DNA of 64,000 nucleotides from Sodiomyces alkalinus F11 (Eukaryota; Ascomycota; Sordariomycetes; Glomerellales; Plectosphaerellaceae), in contig NW_021167079.1 of assembly GCF_003711515.1 (NCBI RefSeq), positions 2,221,471-2,285,470 of the forward strand, read 5' to 3'. The notes under the pieces were generated by a model. That model did not search any database, was not told the DNA's origin, and saw only the letters and a program-made list of their open reading frames with translations. Below, piece by piece: positions 43,377 to 55,776 of the stretch. The translations under genes were made by a program, and so were the position numbers. How positions within the stretch are numbered: the stretch's first letter is position 1; each line of letters starts with the position of its first letter.

Positions 43377-46300
43377 ATGGGCTCATGGGACTGTTACTGT
43401 GCCATTTGTGCCGGCCCCATAGGCAGGGCCAGAATCGCCAAGCGATCTCGTCGTGCCGAAACCGGTGAAGAGAACATTCCGACACTTGAAATGCCTGATA
43501 CACTTATCGAGCTTCCCGCGGAGTATGAGCGCTGGTTGGATGATAGCGATCATAGCGACGACTGGGATGAGGATGAGGAGGACGACCAGGAAATGACGGA
43601 CATCGAGGATGAAAACGAAAACGAGGTGGAACCTGAAGGGGAGGGAGGAGGAGAAGGGGAAGCCCAAGTGACGGAAGAAGGCGTGATTACATCTGCTGTC
43701 TCGGTGGACAACGAGGTTGAAGACCGCGGCGAGGGGGAGAAAAAGAAGGAGGAACAAAAGGAGGAAGAGGAGGACGAACAAGACGAACAAGGCGAAGAGG
43801 ACGAAGACGAGGACAGATTCGGAGACGACTTTGATGGCTACGATCCCGCAGTTCTTCGCCGCCGAGACAAAGCGTGGGCAACAATGTGCCACGTCCTGGG
43901 GTTCAACTCGAAAGCACCAGGCACCAGCAAGTATGATGTTATTCCTCGTCCTTCCCCTTCCGATCCCGTCCCATCCCTCCTCCCATCATCACAATCACGC
44001 CTGCCCGCCAAGCGACTAATCTTCTACTGCGTGTGCGCCCTCTCTCTCCTCCCGACCACAGAGCCTTCGTCACTGGTCCTGGCGTCTCCCAGGAGTACGG
44101 CGGCATCGACGTCCAGCTAGGCTCCGACCCTAATGCCCAAGACCTCGACACAGGCGATTTCCATTGTTACTGGCACTGGGAAAAAGGAGACCCTGTATTT
44201 CCTTTCCACTGGCCATGCTACGAACTCCTCGTCCTCGTGTTGACCGGCGCTCGCGACCCTAGCGCCATTAACAAGGATGTCCTCTACAGCGTCATGCGTT
44301 CCATCTCCCCCCCGCTCGGCAGCGTTCTGGGATTGTGTTACAGCGAGCCTGATGCCGACCCCAAGATCGACCCCGAGCTGGAGCAATACTGGGAGTCCAG
44401 GCCCGGCCAGGAGCTTCTTCTCGCGTCCCCTGCTCGCTCCGAAGGACTACGCTACGTCGTCCTCGACGATCTGAGCCGTCGTGATTTCAACCTATTACCT
44501 GCCACGGACCCCGGCCTGGCCCGGAAATCCCAGGGGGATTGTTTCGCTCGACTGCCATGGGAGATCGTCTACTACATCCTTGGCTTTATTAGTGACGACT
44601 CCCTTTTTAAGCTTCTCCAGGCATCTCACTTTATCCACTCTTCATTGCACCGCGATGCCACTTTTTGGAAAAGCCGCATCTCGACCAAGCTGCCTTGGTT
44701 CTTCGAACTACACCACTTCCTCCAGAACGACCCTTCCGCCTCAACCAAGGACATGAAGGGTCTGTATCTCTGGGCCCGACACGTCACGAAGCCTCGCTTC
44801 GGCATGACCGGCCCCTACATGGCGATCGCCAACCGTCGCCGCATTTGGGGTGCGTGCCAGCAGCTTGCAGACCTCTACTGGCCCAATCTCCCGCCCCCCT
44901 CCGCGGCGCCGCGACCCACGGATCTTTCTATCCGAACCCGCACCTCCAACCCTCATATGTCGGTGGTATCATGCCCGATCGTCGGCCGCGAGGACCTCCG
45001 GAATGCCTTCTGGCTTCTCTCCTGGGAGGAAAACCGGCACGAGAAACTGGTGGAGGCATTCTGGGATGCTGATGGCTATCTCGTTGGCATGTCGGTTGCA
45101 CCGAAAGGCTCCCCCCGACGACTGTTCGGACTCGATGATTCCGTCGAAGGCGTTATTGTTGGCTCCGTCGATCTCGACAAGTCAGTCTGGATAGCCGGCA
45201 TAGACCTTCATATTCCGCCCCTGGACCTTTCGAACGTCAGTTGGGCCCGTCGTTTGAACTCCCCCGACGATCCCTTCGTGGAGCCATCTACCTCGCCCAA
45301 AGGCGTCACTGTGGGTCTATCTTGCTATATTTTTTTTCTTGCGTGCACTGGCTCACCAGAGATTACAACAGATTCACATGTCGGATGGCTTGGCAGTTTG
45401 GCTCGGCGACGTGAACAGAGATTACTGCATACGCCCATTGTGGCCCGCGGAAGGACACTCCGTCGTCGGTGTCAATGGGACGATTGGGGTGAGAGAAATA
45501 CCCCCAAAATTTCGAGAAGTGACGAGTGGCTAGCCCATCTCTGTTGCAAATCTGGTTGGGCATGGAGTTAACTAACGTATTTGATGCGGCAGTCGATCAA
45601 GGGCAAAGAGCGCATCCTACGGCTCGGAATTCTCCAAGCGCCCCAAATAGGTGTAGCTTCGACGCCAGACAAAGCCGAACCCCCGCTCCAGAGGAGATGT
45701 CTCTGGAGGGAGGACTTCTACTACCACGCGGAGGGCCTGAGAATGGTGCCCGTCGGCGAAACAGAGACAACCAACTCGGACTTCCACCTCGACCTCCTCC
45801 CATACCACACGTTCAGGTGGAGCCAGGATGAGCGGGATCTGAAGCGTCTGAAACGGCTCACGGCGCAGTTCATCCCGGCAGGGACTGTGTCGAGGCCCGG
45901 CTCAGACTTTTCCTTCGAAATTACGCATGGTCTATGTAACATGCGAGCGGAATACGATGTCCTTCCTCACGATGCTCGGCCAGTAGCGAGACACGCAGAC
46001 ATCGACGGGACGCCTTTTCCCGAGACGGACCTCCGGCATTTCAACATTGATGGACCGGGAGGCGAACGTGTCATAGCGGTCTCTGCAGTGATGTCTGACC
46101 GGGTCGTGATGGGTCTCAGTGTGAGTATTTCACCTTTCTCGCCTTGCTGGCCCTCGTCCCGTAACTGTCTCGACTGACAAACAGCAGCTTGAGACCAACT
46201 TTGGCCGGAAGGTTATGTGGCAGACCGAAGAGGATGTGGGGAGCGATTGGCAACGAGTTACACATGGCGAGGGCGAGTACATCGCGGGCCTGGCTCTCTG

Positions 46301-46608
46301 TTTTGGGAAGGTATGCGGGTATGATCTGGAGCCCAAGAAAAGCTACAAGGTACGTTGTTTGAATTAACTCTCCAGTCCCCAGTCCCCAGTCCCCTGGTTG
46401 GGTCTTCTCTCTTCTTCCGGGCATGGGGGTTGGAAGCGTTGGCTGCGGCCCCAACGCAGAGGATTTCGCGACTCGAGAGGATGGAGCATTCTGGCTGACA
46501 TTCCGATAGAACACGGAGCTGAGTGCTGTGGCGGTGCTGATGCTACCATGCCATAGCGGTACTGGAACCGCCCAGTTTCGAGAAAGCAGCGTCGGGGGCT
46601 CCCCTTAG
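43377..46608 (+). CDS. F-box protein with Cys-containing N-terminus and long acidic region
   Basis: Six exons: 43377-43930, 44062-45310, 45372-45488, 45593-46120, 46185-46349 and 46510-46608, giving 903 residues; every junction keeps phase. The N-terminus MGSWDCYCAICAGPIG is a short Cys motif I associate with a group of fungal F-box proteins. About 90 residues of almost pure Glu/Asp follow. An F-box near 348-395 (LPWEIVYYILGFISDDSLF, then FWKSRI) should bind Skp1, making this a likely SCF ubiquitin-ligase substrate receptor. The long C-terminal half has no repeat type I recognise and presumably selects the substrate. Exon 5 may start three bases later. The last exon (branch GCTGAC only about 10 bases before the acceptor) is the weakest part of the model. 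Confidence 0.82.
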
Positions 46609-47074
46609 CCCTTAAACCCGTCAGATGGGGCTCGGTGGGTTGGGTTACTGGCCGTTGGCAGAAGCCCCCTACCAGGAGCAGCCGGCAGACGACGCCGGCG
46701 GCGGAAATCAACCAGCAGAAGCTGCGTGTAAGGCTCTCCTGCTGATGATTTCGACCTTTGCGCCTGTTAGCAATGGAGTATTTCCGGCATTTTGTGTATA
46801 TTTTTCCTGTTCTCCGAGTTTGCATCTTTCATAATATGCGAGCTGCTAGCATTTCTACTTGCTTAAGCAACGCAGTCGTGTCATACACCGTCTCTTTTTG
46901 TATCCCCGCCATAGTGGATGCAGGGTCGATTCCATCCTGGGACCAAGCAAACACATCGAATATATCGTGTTCGGTCTACCCAAATATACACGATCATACA
47001 CGTAGGAGACATTTTCGGTTGCTTCACGATCCCACATCGAGGCGTCTCTCATTCGACTGGGGCGGATAAAAAGG
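46609..47074. other. Intergenic between convergent genes
   Basis: 3' flanks of the F-box and N2227 genes. No feature beyond ordinary AT-mixed sequence. Confidence 0.6.
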
Positions 47075-48734
47075 TCATTTGATCTTTCTCACCACCCAGG
47101 CCTGGGCCTGATAGGCGTTCTTCACCAAAGCCTTCTCGTTGAAGCCGTACGAGGCCTCGCGTCCCCTGATCTTCTGACCCTCGAACGTCAGGTGGCCGCA
47201 CACCTCGGGGGCATCGACAAACTCGAAGCCCATGGCAGTGACGACGGAGACGATCTCCTCGAGGCTGAGCTGGACGTATGGCCCGGTGCCGTACAACAGG
47301 GGCCCGAAGTTGATCCAGTAGCCGTCGACGGGGAGCAGGGCGTGGATGGTGTCGAAGTAGGCCATGAGGTTGCGCGCGGTGTCGATGAAGAAGTGAGTGA
47401 CGATGGCATCGAACTGTTGACGGCGGTGCTTAGTGCTGGCGAAGACCTTGGTGAAGTCGCCTTCGACGAGCAGGACGGTGGACGGGTCGATGGTACTGTC
47501 AGGGAAGGTCACGCCGCGGAACATGTCGGCCGTGGTGGCATGGTGGGACCAGTTGTCGATGAAAGGGTGAACGTTGCTGGACGCCACGCCTGGGTTTGCT
47601 TCCAGGTAGCGGTAGGCGAGGTTCATGTACACGGACCATTCGTTGCTTGTGACTTCGAAGCCTGGAAACTCGTAGTTTTAGGGCCGGGCTGCGCGCCGCA
47701 AAAGAGTGTAGGACACAGGGCCTTGATGAAAAAGGAAAGGGGGGGACAGGAAAGGGGGGACAGGAAAAGGGGGGACAGGAAAAGGGGACCAGGAAAAGGG
47801 GAACAGGCAAAGGGGCAAAAGGATGTACCGCCAAGCGCAGATATTTCGTGACTCAGTCTCCCGACTCCAGATCCAGGGAGGAGAACCTTGACGGCAGGTC
47901 GTGGCTGTTCTCCACCGGAAAGGCGGCGGTCGGGGAAGAGAGATTGCAGGGCTTGAAGAATGCAGGGGAAGGCGGCATCACGCTCCCCGCGACCGCCGGC
48001 AGCCCAGTCGCGAACGTAATGCTTCAGGGCCTGGGAGACGCTCACGCGGTCGGCGACCTTGCCGTCGGACTCGCGGAGGCGGATATGGTCGTCGAGCTCG
48101 GGGCGGTCAATCTCGTAGAAGCGCAAGCCGTTCTCGACAATGGCGTTACAGAGGCGCTGGTTGTGGGCGATGAGGGCGGCGACGGCGTCGAGCTTGGCGG
48201 TGTAACCGACCTCACGCTCCAGGAGCTTCCTCTGGGTTGCCGAGGCGCTCTTGTAGAAGCGGCGCCACTTGTCCAGTTCGGCCGTCTGGCGCTCCTCATA
48301 GCGGACGTAGGCGTACAGCGCGTCCAAGAGGCGGTGGCGCGGGTGGTGGGCGTCCCATTTGCCGTTAGAACGGGAGAGGGATGAGAGAAGGCGGGTTTTC
48401 TCTTCCTCGTGGCGTGGGGAGGCTAGGTTAATCGGTGCTTCATCGTTGACAATATCTTCTGGTTGTTGAACTGTTACAACGACTTGGTGCATCTGAACAT
48501 ATTCGGGAATGGGCATCTGTAGGGGGAAAAGGAAAAGGTTAGATTCAAAGTTGGGGGTCGTCGATGCGTGGTGGCAAGGGTAAAACATGAAGAGTAGCAC
48601 TGCACCGAAGCGAGGTCATCCTGTGAAGCTCCGTTATTGCTTTGAGCGGCGACAGGAGCATTGGATCTGTCTACATCAGAGGCGAAAACCATAGCGCCAA
48701 AGAGCGTGGCGGCAACAGTGATAAAGGAGACCAT
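47075..48734 (-). CDS. N2227/carnosine-N-methyltransferase-like protein, possible signal peptide
   Basis: Firm exons 47829-48516 and 47075-47661 (minus) give 424 residues from the Met at 48516. The 167-base intron contains a G-rich minisatellite, and splicing restores SALGG-FEVTSNEWSVYMNL. Family signatures: SAM-binding VLLPGSGVGRLSHEISALG, the SNEWSVYMNLAYRYL helix and DGYWINFGPLLYGTGPY. Relatives (human CARNMT1, yeast YNL092W) methylate carnosine or related imidazole compounds. A possible first exon 48606-48734 begins MVSFITVAATLFGAMVFAS, looks like a signal peptide and joins in phase through an 89-base intron (good branch TCTAACC and acceptor CTACAG, weak donor GTGCAG). If real, the enzyme enters the secretory route and has 467 residues. 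Otherwise that interval is leader. Confidence 0.87.
47738..47817. repeat. G-rich minisatellite inside an intron
   Basis: About five imperfect 13-16 bp units built on GGGGACAGGAAAA, all within the intron of the N2227 gene. Confidence 0.85.
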
Positions 48735-49993
48735 CTTGACACACGCGCCCCTCTGAAGGGTCAAGAAACAAACGAATGACGATTCCGCGAACTCGGAACC
48801 CGAACTGACACCTCAATTGACGACCATCAACGCAGAAGGTCTCAGCAAGGTCAAAATGAGGAGAAGACAGGAGAAGAAAAGAGGGTGGGGGGAATGAGGT
48901 GTCAAAGTCGGTTGGCGATGATTTCTCATGGTGTTGGCAGTTGCTTATTTCTTCAGGGGTGACATGTCGACAGTATGAAAGATAGGTACAGTTACTAGAC
49001 GAAAAAGTACCGATAGCATATTCCAAGGTCAATTGCTTCGAATCTTCCGTGAAGGTTACTTCGGAACCACGAGGATCTAGGCGAAATGAACCAGGACTTC
49101 TTCAAAAGTGTCGAAGTCAATAGCCTTTGAGATGTACCGACACCTTGTCCGCCAAGGTACGGATACCTTACCTGGGTCCCTACAGTGTTGCGTGAGAACC
49201 CGGATGGCCGCCAAGAGGATGGTCGCGTTTGCATCGTTTCATCCTCTTTATCTTCTGATGTTCTTCCCATGGATGGCTTGTGCACCTGCAGCCGGGGAGG
49301 CTCAAGTTTTGAATTGGTTGAATGTGAGAGAGTGAAAAGGCTGTTCCGAGGAATAAATAAAAAATCGTGAACAGGGTGAAGTAACTCAACGCGACGCGTG
49401 GAGAGACACGACGGCCACGCGACCCCTGTGCCTGTACTACTTGATGATATAATCAAACGGATGCCCGGACACGTAATCATAGAACCTACCGTACACGTGT
49501 ACCTACCTTTTGTATAATGAGGTAATTGCCCCAAAGGGCAAGATACAAAGTCGTTTTTCATCCCTTATCCCTCATCCCCCGAGTATTCGGCACGGCTGGT
49601 GAGGAGAGTCAATCGGCGGTGAACACTTTTTTATTGAAGAACTTTTTTATTGAAAAACATAATCATTGGGCCGGACACGATCTCCTCCACCCAAGCTCTT
49701 CGAAATATATACCTATGTACGGCCGTGTGCCTGTGCAAGGAAGGGGCGGCATCAATGACTCAACGGATAAGGGCGAGCGAGGGTCGAGACACGGAGAGCA
49801 CGATCCGCTACCCAGACACGATTCCCGCCTGCAGCGCAGCGCCAGTCAATCCGCCTCGATGCGTCTCAATCCCCGTCGATCCTTTCACGTCCTCTTACCA
49901 AGTGGGTATGTTACGATGCGCCGAGACCTGCGCGCTTACCCACATGATGCGCTCTGCGAGTCGCAAAAACTCTGCCGCTCGCGGCTTTTCCAT
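48735..49993. other. Intergenic; N2227 promoter and tyrosinase 3' flank
   Basis: Separates two leftward genes. No gene recognised; short open frames on both strands lack motifs and splice continuity. Confidence 0.55.
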
Positions 49994-51523
49994 TCACGGC
50001 TCATCAGGGTCAACATAGTCGTAGCGGAGCAGGGGACCATGGATATCCATCACCTCCCGAATAGTGCGGTCCTCAACAACGCCAAACATGTGAAGCACAT
50101 GGTCCAGGGTCGTGGCGCATCCGGGGTCGCCCTCCACCACGGGCTCTCTGTGGAGTGTTAGCGGCCTCTTCCTTCTTCGTACCACATCGTTCAGCGGGGA
50201 GAGATAAGGTGAATGACACTCACGGGACGTCGTCCGGACGCGGCGGGAAGATGACCTCCCCTCCACAGGGAGCATCCCCGGTAGTGTTTCCTCCCTGGAG
50301 ATTCTGGCCGCTCATCTCAAATAAGCGCGCGGGGAGGTCCATCTTCTGCCAATCCCACCAGATCTTATCCAGCCAGGTGTGGTGGAGGTAGAAGAGGGGA
50401 TCTCCGGGGCTCGAGATGGGGTTCGCCATCTGTGAGCAGCGTGTCAGTTCCATGAAAACTGACGAGATGGGAGAGAAAAGGCATTCGGGGGGGAGTGCAA
50501 AAGGGGCAATCTTTGTACCTGGCCTCCAATACCAGCGTGGCCTCCCCCATGCGGCTGGCCCTCGATGCAGGGCCAGGCAGCCTCCCACGTGTCCTCCGCT
50601 AGACATTCGTCGACGCGTTCCTGCGACGTGCCAATGCTGCGCGTCTCATTGACCCGACGGGTGATGCATTGCTCCCGCACGTCGTAGCCGACGCCGACTT
50701 GGTTCGTGTAGTTGGCGAAGGGGCCGTCTTGGATGCAATCGTCCGCCGTGCGATCACCGTCACCACCGAAGCCCAATACCGGATCAAGGATGGTGGAGTT
50801 GATGAAGTGTCCGGCGTCGATCTGCTCGTGCCAGTACCTGTTGTGGGGGGTTTTCCTCACATATCAGCCGGTGGCTACTCGTCAAATGCAACAAGCTGTA
50901 TCACGTATTGCTGAACTGCATTTCGATCAGACCTCCAAGCCGGGAATGGCATGACTTACGGCTGTCCCCCCGTCCACCCGCACTCCTGCTCTAGGAGCTC
51001 CTCGTGAGCCCACATCATGAGTCGATGGAACGGCAAAAAGGCGCCCTTCAAAGGGGGATATAGGTCAGCCAGAGAAGCCCTTTCACGACTATGCCGATGG
51101 TAGATGGCTGGCATAGACAAAGTGGGAAAAGGACAGGCGGGGATACCTACGACATGGTGAGTGATCTCGGCCTGGAGAACATGGCAGGCCTGAAGTTCAT
51201 CAAACTTGGTCTTGCCCCCGCGAATACCCAGGGTGCCTTCCTTCGACATGAGACAGAGCTCGGCATCGATGTAGTTACTCTTCTCCTCGTCGGTAAGTGT
51301 GTGCCTGTTGTTGCGGAAGGAACAGAATCAGCAACTCGTGCTTTTCAGGTTGTCGCCTCCGTATAGGAGGTGGAGGGAGAGCGCCTGAGCGGGAAATCCT
51401 TTACCAAGCTCGTCGCTGCTTGAGCGGCCGGCATGACCTCTTCCTCTTTTCCGTCGGACCAGCCACGGCGATGCTCGCCGCCAGGGCCGCGACGAGTAGA
51501 CTTTTGAGAGATAGCGCCGTCAT
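49994..51523 (-). CDS. Secreted tyrosinase (type-3 copper oxidase), short form
   Basis: Six exons on the minus strand: 51405-51523, 51151-51304, 50960-51045, 50519-50837, 50224-50429 and 49994-50147. All joins keep phase, giving 345 residues. Signal peptide MTALSLKSLLVAALAASIAVAG. The mature start RRAWHTLTDEEKSNYIDA is typical. The CuA ligands are the His residues in EITHHVG, FLPFHRL and MWAHEELLEQECGW; CuB has PHGGGHAG and LFYLHHTWLDKIWWDWQ. The enzyme should oxidise phenols or catechols to quinones outside the cell. It lacks the long C-terminal lid domain of classical mushroom-type tyrosinases. No neighbouring pigment or UstY-type genes are visible, so its substrate is open. In the N-terminal quarter, introns interrupt the chain close to the CuA site. 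Confidence 0.94.
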
Positions 51524-53011
51524 GGTAGCTATGCCGGTTTCCACAAAGGTATCGAGGGGGTGGAAGGCGAAAGATCAATAGATCAATGCTTCTGTTACTT
51601 GGCCTTGGATGCCCTGGAGGGAGGGGGGGGGGAACGGTCCGTCTTATCAAGAGGCGAGCGTCAATGGCAGCAATGAAGGCCGAGTTCATATTCGTCGGAT
51701 GTGCAAAACGTCCCGAGCTTCTTGGCCTTCCATCGGACCATCGCTCCCTGCCGTCCCTACTGGTGCCCGCCCCTAATCTCCAGGGACTCGTTTGAAATCG
51801 CCCCCATTTTGTGCGGAGGACTGGTTCCAGCTCCTGGTTTCTAGGCCTTATTTATTTATTTATTTTTTATCAATTTTTTGTTTTCCTTTAAACAAACGAG
51901 TCCCCTATATTTAAGCGGACTGCTGGTTCCGTAGAGGCTGACGCATGAGTGGACACGGCTTATTAACCGGCCGTCTTCAACTTTTCCCCATACACGTACA
52001 TACATATAAGCCGCAGCGATTAACCTACAGCTGCAGATGGCCCCGTGCTTTCACTTATGCGTCCGTATCTCGGGGTTCGTACTCCGTATAGAGAAAGGAA
52101 AGAAAAGCGATTTTCGGCGAGGGGAAGGGGCACAGGAGACGTTAGCTCTACGTACTGGGGGTTACAATGCAGATGCTACCGACCCTGCTGTCAGATAGAA
52201 AGGGTGGGAGTGAAGCAAATTTACCCCTTACACACAAAGAGAGACAGGGTAAAAGCCACAGCGCAGATCACTTGAGAGAGAGAATCCGAGAACCGAAAGA
52301 TCCAAGTTAGGAAAGGGTTGTCATCAGGTCTAGCGATAGCGTTTGCAGGAGGGCATTCATGGCGGATCATCTCCTACCCTGGACCCGGGAGCGTAGATAA
52401 TCCCGCAGTTGAATGCCAAACCAGACTTGAATATAATACGAGCGATGGGTATGGAAGACTCCGGGTCGATCGGATTCTGCGGGGTGGGAACCCAGTCACT
52501 AACCCTGTCCCCCCGGGTTAAGGGGGATAAGAGCCATAAGACATGTCTGCGGGAACAGCTGAGTCGTCGGACATGCGAGCAACCATGTCTACGACCTACT
52601 TTCTACTTTCTATTGTCTATTTTCTTCTTCTTTTCCTTTTTCGGTACTACCGTATCCTCTTGGTCCTCGTCTCCAGGAAATCCACCCTCTCCTTAGCCAA
52701 ATGGCAGCCAACCGTGATGGCTTGTTGCGAGATAACGTGGAGATGGCAGCTGGGATGCCCAAATTCTTGCCTGTAGCTAATTTAGCACCTATGGCCTATA
52801 CACTAGGGGTGAGGATAACGATTATAATATTGATGACTGACCGAGTCCGTGTTGTCCACAGAGGTGTATCGCTCGTTCCCAAGGAATCTTGATATTCGTG
52901 TATTGCTCGCGCGACTCGAAGAAAACCGTAAATACAGTAATACTCCTTGATCAGGGCGCTTTCTGTTCCTCGTCCATGGCCAAGTCGTCCCAGGAGACCT
53001 CATGAGCGCTC
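51524..53011. other. Intergenic upstream of the tyrosinase
   Basis: Tyrosinase promoter side. Contains a T/A-rich stretch with a TTTA tetranucleotide run (about 51850-51870). No gene recognised. Confidence 0.55.
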
Positions 53012-53365
53012 TTACCGAACGCTATATCTTTCTCCCAGTGACCTTTCTTGAATACCTAGGTCGGTTTTGCCGGATTTCCGCCCCAAGACTTTGACAGTCA
53101 GAACCAGTTGTTGGGCTTTGCAGCCGTCGGTGCCTAGGACGTAGTAACGGTATTGGTTCCTTGTGGAGTTACCGTTCTGACAGTCAACCTCGTAAATGAT
53201 GGAATCTGCACTAGTCCAGCGATAAAGAATCTTGCTAATAGGCCATTTCTCCGCAACAAAACTCTGGGCCCCATAGGTTTCTTGAACTAGAGGCGGATAT
53301 ACCGTCCAGTCAAGAGAGCGAGGCAGAACAATGTCCTCATGGATTTGTGTGTGTGCAAGACTCAT
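53012..53365 (-). CDS. Small hypothetical ORF, possibly the end of a secreted-protein gene
   Basis: 117 residues from the ATG at 53365. The sequence upstream in frame reads as a hydrophobic, signal-peptide-like stretch (LAYFLPVLLWLAMSLAHTQ) but reaches a TGA before any Met, so a first exon would have to be spliced on or the gene is decayed. The body has two well-separated cysteines (EVDCQNGNSTRNQYRYY, GTDGCKAQQLVL), a strand-like pattern and protein-like composition. I do not recognise a family. No convincing donor with an ATG was found further upstream. It may equally be a pseudogene of a small secreted protein or chance. Confidence 0.35.
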   Translation of the reverse strand: MSLAHTQIHEDIVLPRSLDWTVYPPLVQETYGAQSFVAEKWPISKILYRWTSADSIIYEVDCQNGNSTRNQYRYYVLGTDGCKAQQLVLTVKVLGRKSGKTDLGIQERSLGERYSVR

Positions 53366-55120
53366 GGCCAGCCACAGCAAAACCGGGAGAAAGTATGCGA
53401 GTCACGCTCTTGGGTTGGGCAACGCCTCAAAGTCTGACGAGGTGAGGGTTGGGATATTGCCCCTTCAGGCGCCGAGTAATGGGGTGGGCATCAACATCCT
53501 AGGAGGTCACGGCAGTAGCACCTCCATTGTCAACCTCTGCACCTGCATGTTTCTCAATATTGGATAATGGTTGTGGCACGGCAACCGAGCACAAGAGAGG
53601 TGGACTGTAGCGTAGCTACAGCTCTGATGCAGGCCTTCAGCAAGATTCGCAGAGAGTAGCTATCATATAATGGTTAGATATCCGGAAGACTGTAGGGATG
53701 TCTGGGGAAGGTACCAGGCTCAGCAGGATATGCACTCGCCTGCGGTTTCCTTTCGATAAACGGAGATTTCGGGAGGGCTGGTGTTAGGCGATAGGAAAAT
53801 TGAGGAGTAGGAGTAAAGAAAAGAAGCCTTCTATGGTGACCGGAAGAGTCGAGTTGGCATTAAAGAACAGGGAAAGCTTGGAGGGCAAAGTCAGGATTGC
53901 TACTAAAAGGTGGAAAGGAAGGATGCTGTGGAAAGAAGATGGAGAGTATAGTGCCTGGGGGTAACGGCACAACGGAAGTGGCAGTTTCGGATCATGTTCT
54001 TCCTGGAAGTGATGGCGCTGGACGCTATGTTGTTTGGGTTGTGGGTTGCCACCTGTGGGATTGCTCTGCTTTGGGATTCTATAGCACTTCAAGTCAAATC
54101 TTACATACAAGACAGATGCACTGATTGATAAACAAGAAAGAGCAAGAGTTATTATAGTGTCTTTGGAGAGTTGTGGTTAACTACGATCTACGGCTGCGAT
54201 TCGGGTTCAGCCAGCTACTTTAGCCACAGCACACCGTCCATCGCTTAGTAAGGTACCTAAATAAAGCTGCTAACATGGAGCTTCACAGTGCTGACATTGC
54301 AGCATGGTACATTTGTCTCCAGATGAGATCGTAGCATCGAACTGACGGCACCGTACCTTCGCAAACAAATTTCCCTGTCATCGGCGCCATGTTTGGCTGG
54401 CTCCCTTCCCAATGAGCACGATGAGTATTATTCCTAGACGTCTACAAATAGTAAAACCTTCGCCGGGGCGAGTGTTCAGTCATAACGATCAACATGATGA
54501 TGGAGAAGATGAAGTTAGAGACCGAACCCTTCAGGGATGAGCAGGGTGGAACCGTGGAATGAGGCCATGTTGAGAAGGAGTGGACAAAAGACAATCATTT
54601 GCATTGGCAACGACTATGATTCAAAGGCTGTACGGGAAGGGTTTGAATGACTTGGGAACCACATTTGCGAAGTCGTATCTGTCAGGAGCGAAGTCTTCGG
54701 TGAGGTATCTCGGTGAGTGTCACAGCACATGTGATGTCTACCATTTTAGGCAGGTGGGAACTGTGGGGAAGCACATCCAATGGTCGGTCCGTCCCAGAAT
54801 GGAAGTCTGACGTCAGTCATGCCACAACCTCTGCACGTGTACCTTTTGTACACCGTCCCGTCATACCTTACTGTATACGGTGGCTAGGTACCTTAGCTAC
54901 CAAGGATTAATTAACAAGAAGTGCTGGCCCTACCTACCTACCTTACCTACCTAGTAGACTTCATATTTTCGTCATTCTAAAGGTTCTTTGTGGACGGCCC
55001 TTAAATAGATCTATCGGAGCAGGAAAACTGAACTCATTTTATCTTCCCAACACATCAAGTTCAACATACAAGTCTTTGTGCGAGATTGAGAGGAACCCAA
55101 ACTGAAATCGAATATCCAAG
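53366..55120. other. Intergenic; promoter of the hydrophilin-like gene
   Basis: No gene supported. TACCTACC-type repeats cluster at 54930-54955 and a pyrimidine-poor leader precedes the start at 55121. Confidence 0.5.
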
Positions 55121-55776
55121 ATGGCATCCGAGAACCCAACCTACTACAACAACAACCGTACCGGCGCTCCAGTGCAAGCTGGCTACGAGAATCCCGCCAC
55201 AACCGATTCTTCCCTCAATGCTGCCACCAACCCGAACGCGGCCAAATATCAACCCCCGACGGCGGGAGCGGAGACGAGCGCTGCAACTACCGCCACCGCA
55301 GGGGAGAGCCGTTTCGATCCCACAACCCCAGCCGAAGGAACCACCAGCGGGCACGGCATTCCGCCATCTTCTGCAGCCGCTCCCGCCGCCGGCACCAACA
55401 CGACGACCAGCGATACCGCGGCCGGCCGTCGCCAGAGCCGAGGGTTCACAGACACTGTAAAGGGTGCGATGGCTCAGGGTCATGTACGTCATTCTTGACT
55501 CTTTTGCCCCAATGCCCTCTGTTGTTGAAGTCTCCGCTTCTACATCCTCCTCTTCTTATCCTCTCATGGGCCCACCACCTTATGCCATTTGAAGACTGCT
55601 GACACTCTCCGCAACAGGGCCTCGGCGAAGCGGCTCGCGGCAGCTTCAACGCCAAGGTGGACGAATTGATGGGCGACGAGACGGGAAGGCAAAAGGACCA
55701 GGCCGTCGTCGCAGGGGGGAAACGGGAGTTTACCAACAAGGAGTTTGAGAGGAAGGGCTGGGATAAGGCGCTCTGA
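55121..55776 (+). CDS. Small hydrophilic stress-type (hydrophilin/LEA-like) protein
   Basis: Two exons, 55121-55483 and 55618-55776, with a 134-base intron (branch CTGAC, acceptor AACAG) and phase kept, giving 173 residues. It has no signal peptide or hydrophobic segment. The N-terminal two thirds are rich in Ala, Thr, Pro, Asn and Ser and look disordered. The conserved-looking C-terminal part begins at FTDTVKGAMAQGH and continues over the splice site with GLGEAARGSFNAKVDELMG, then ends ERKGWDKAL. This amphipathic, glycine-punctuated pattern resembles fungal conidiation- or stress-associated hydrophilins. A protective role under drying or osmotic stress is inferred from composition only. Confidence 0.83.
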
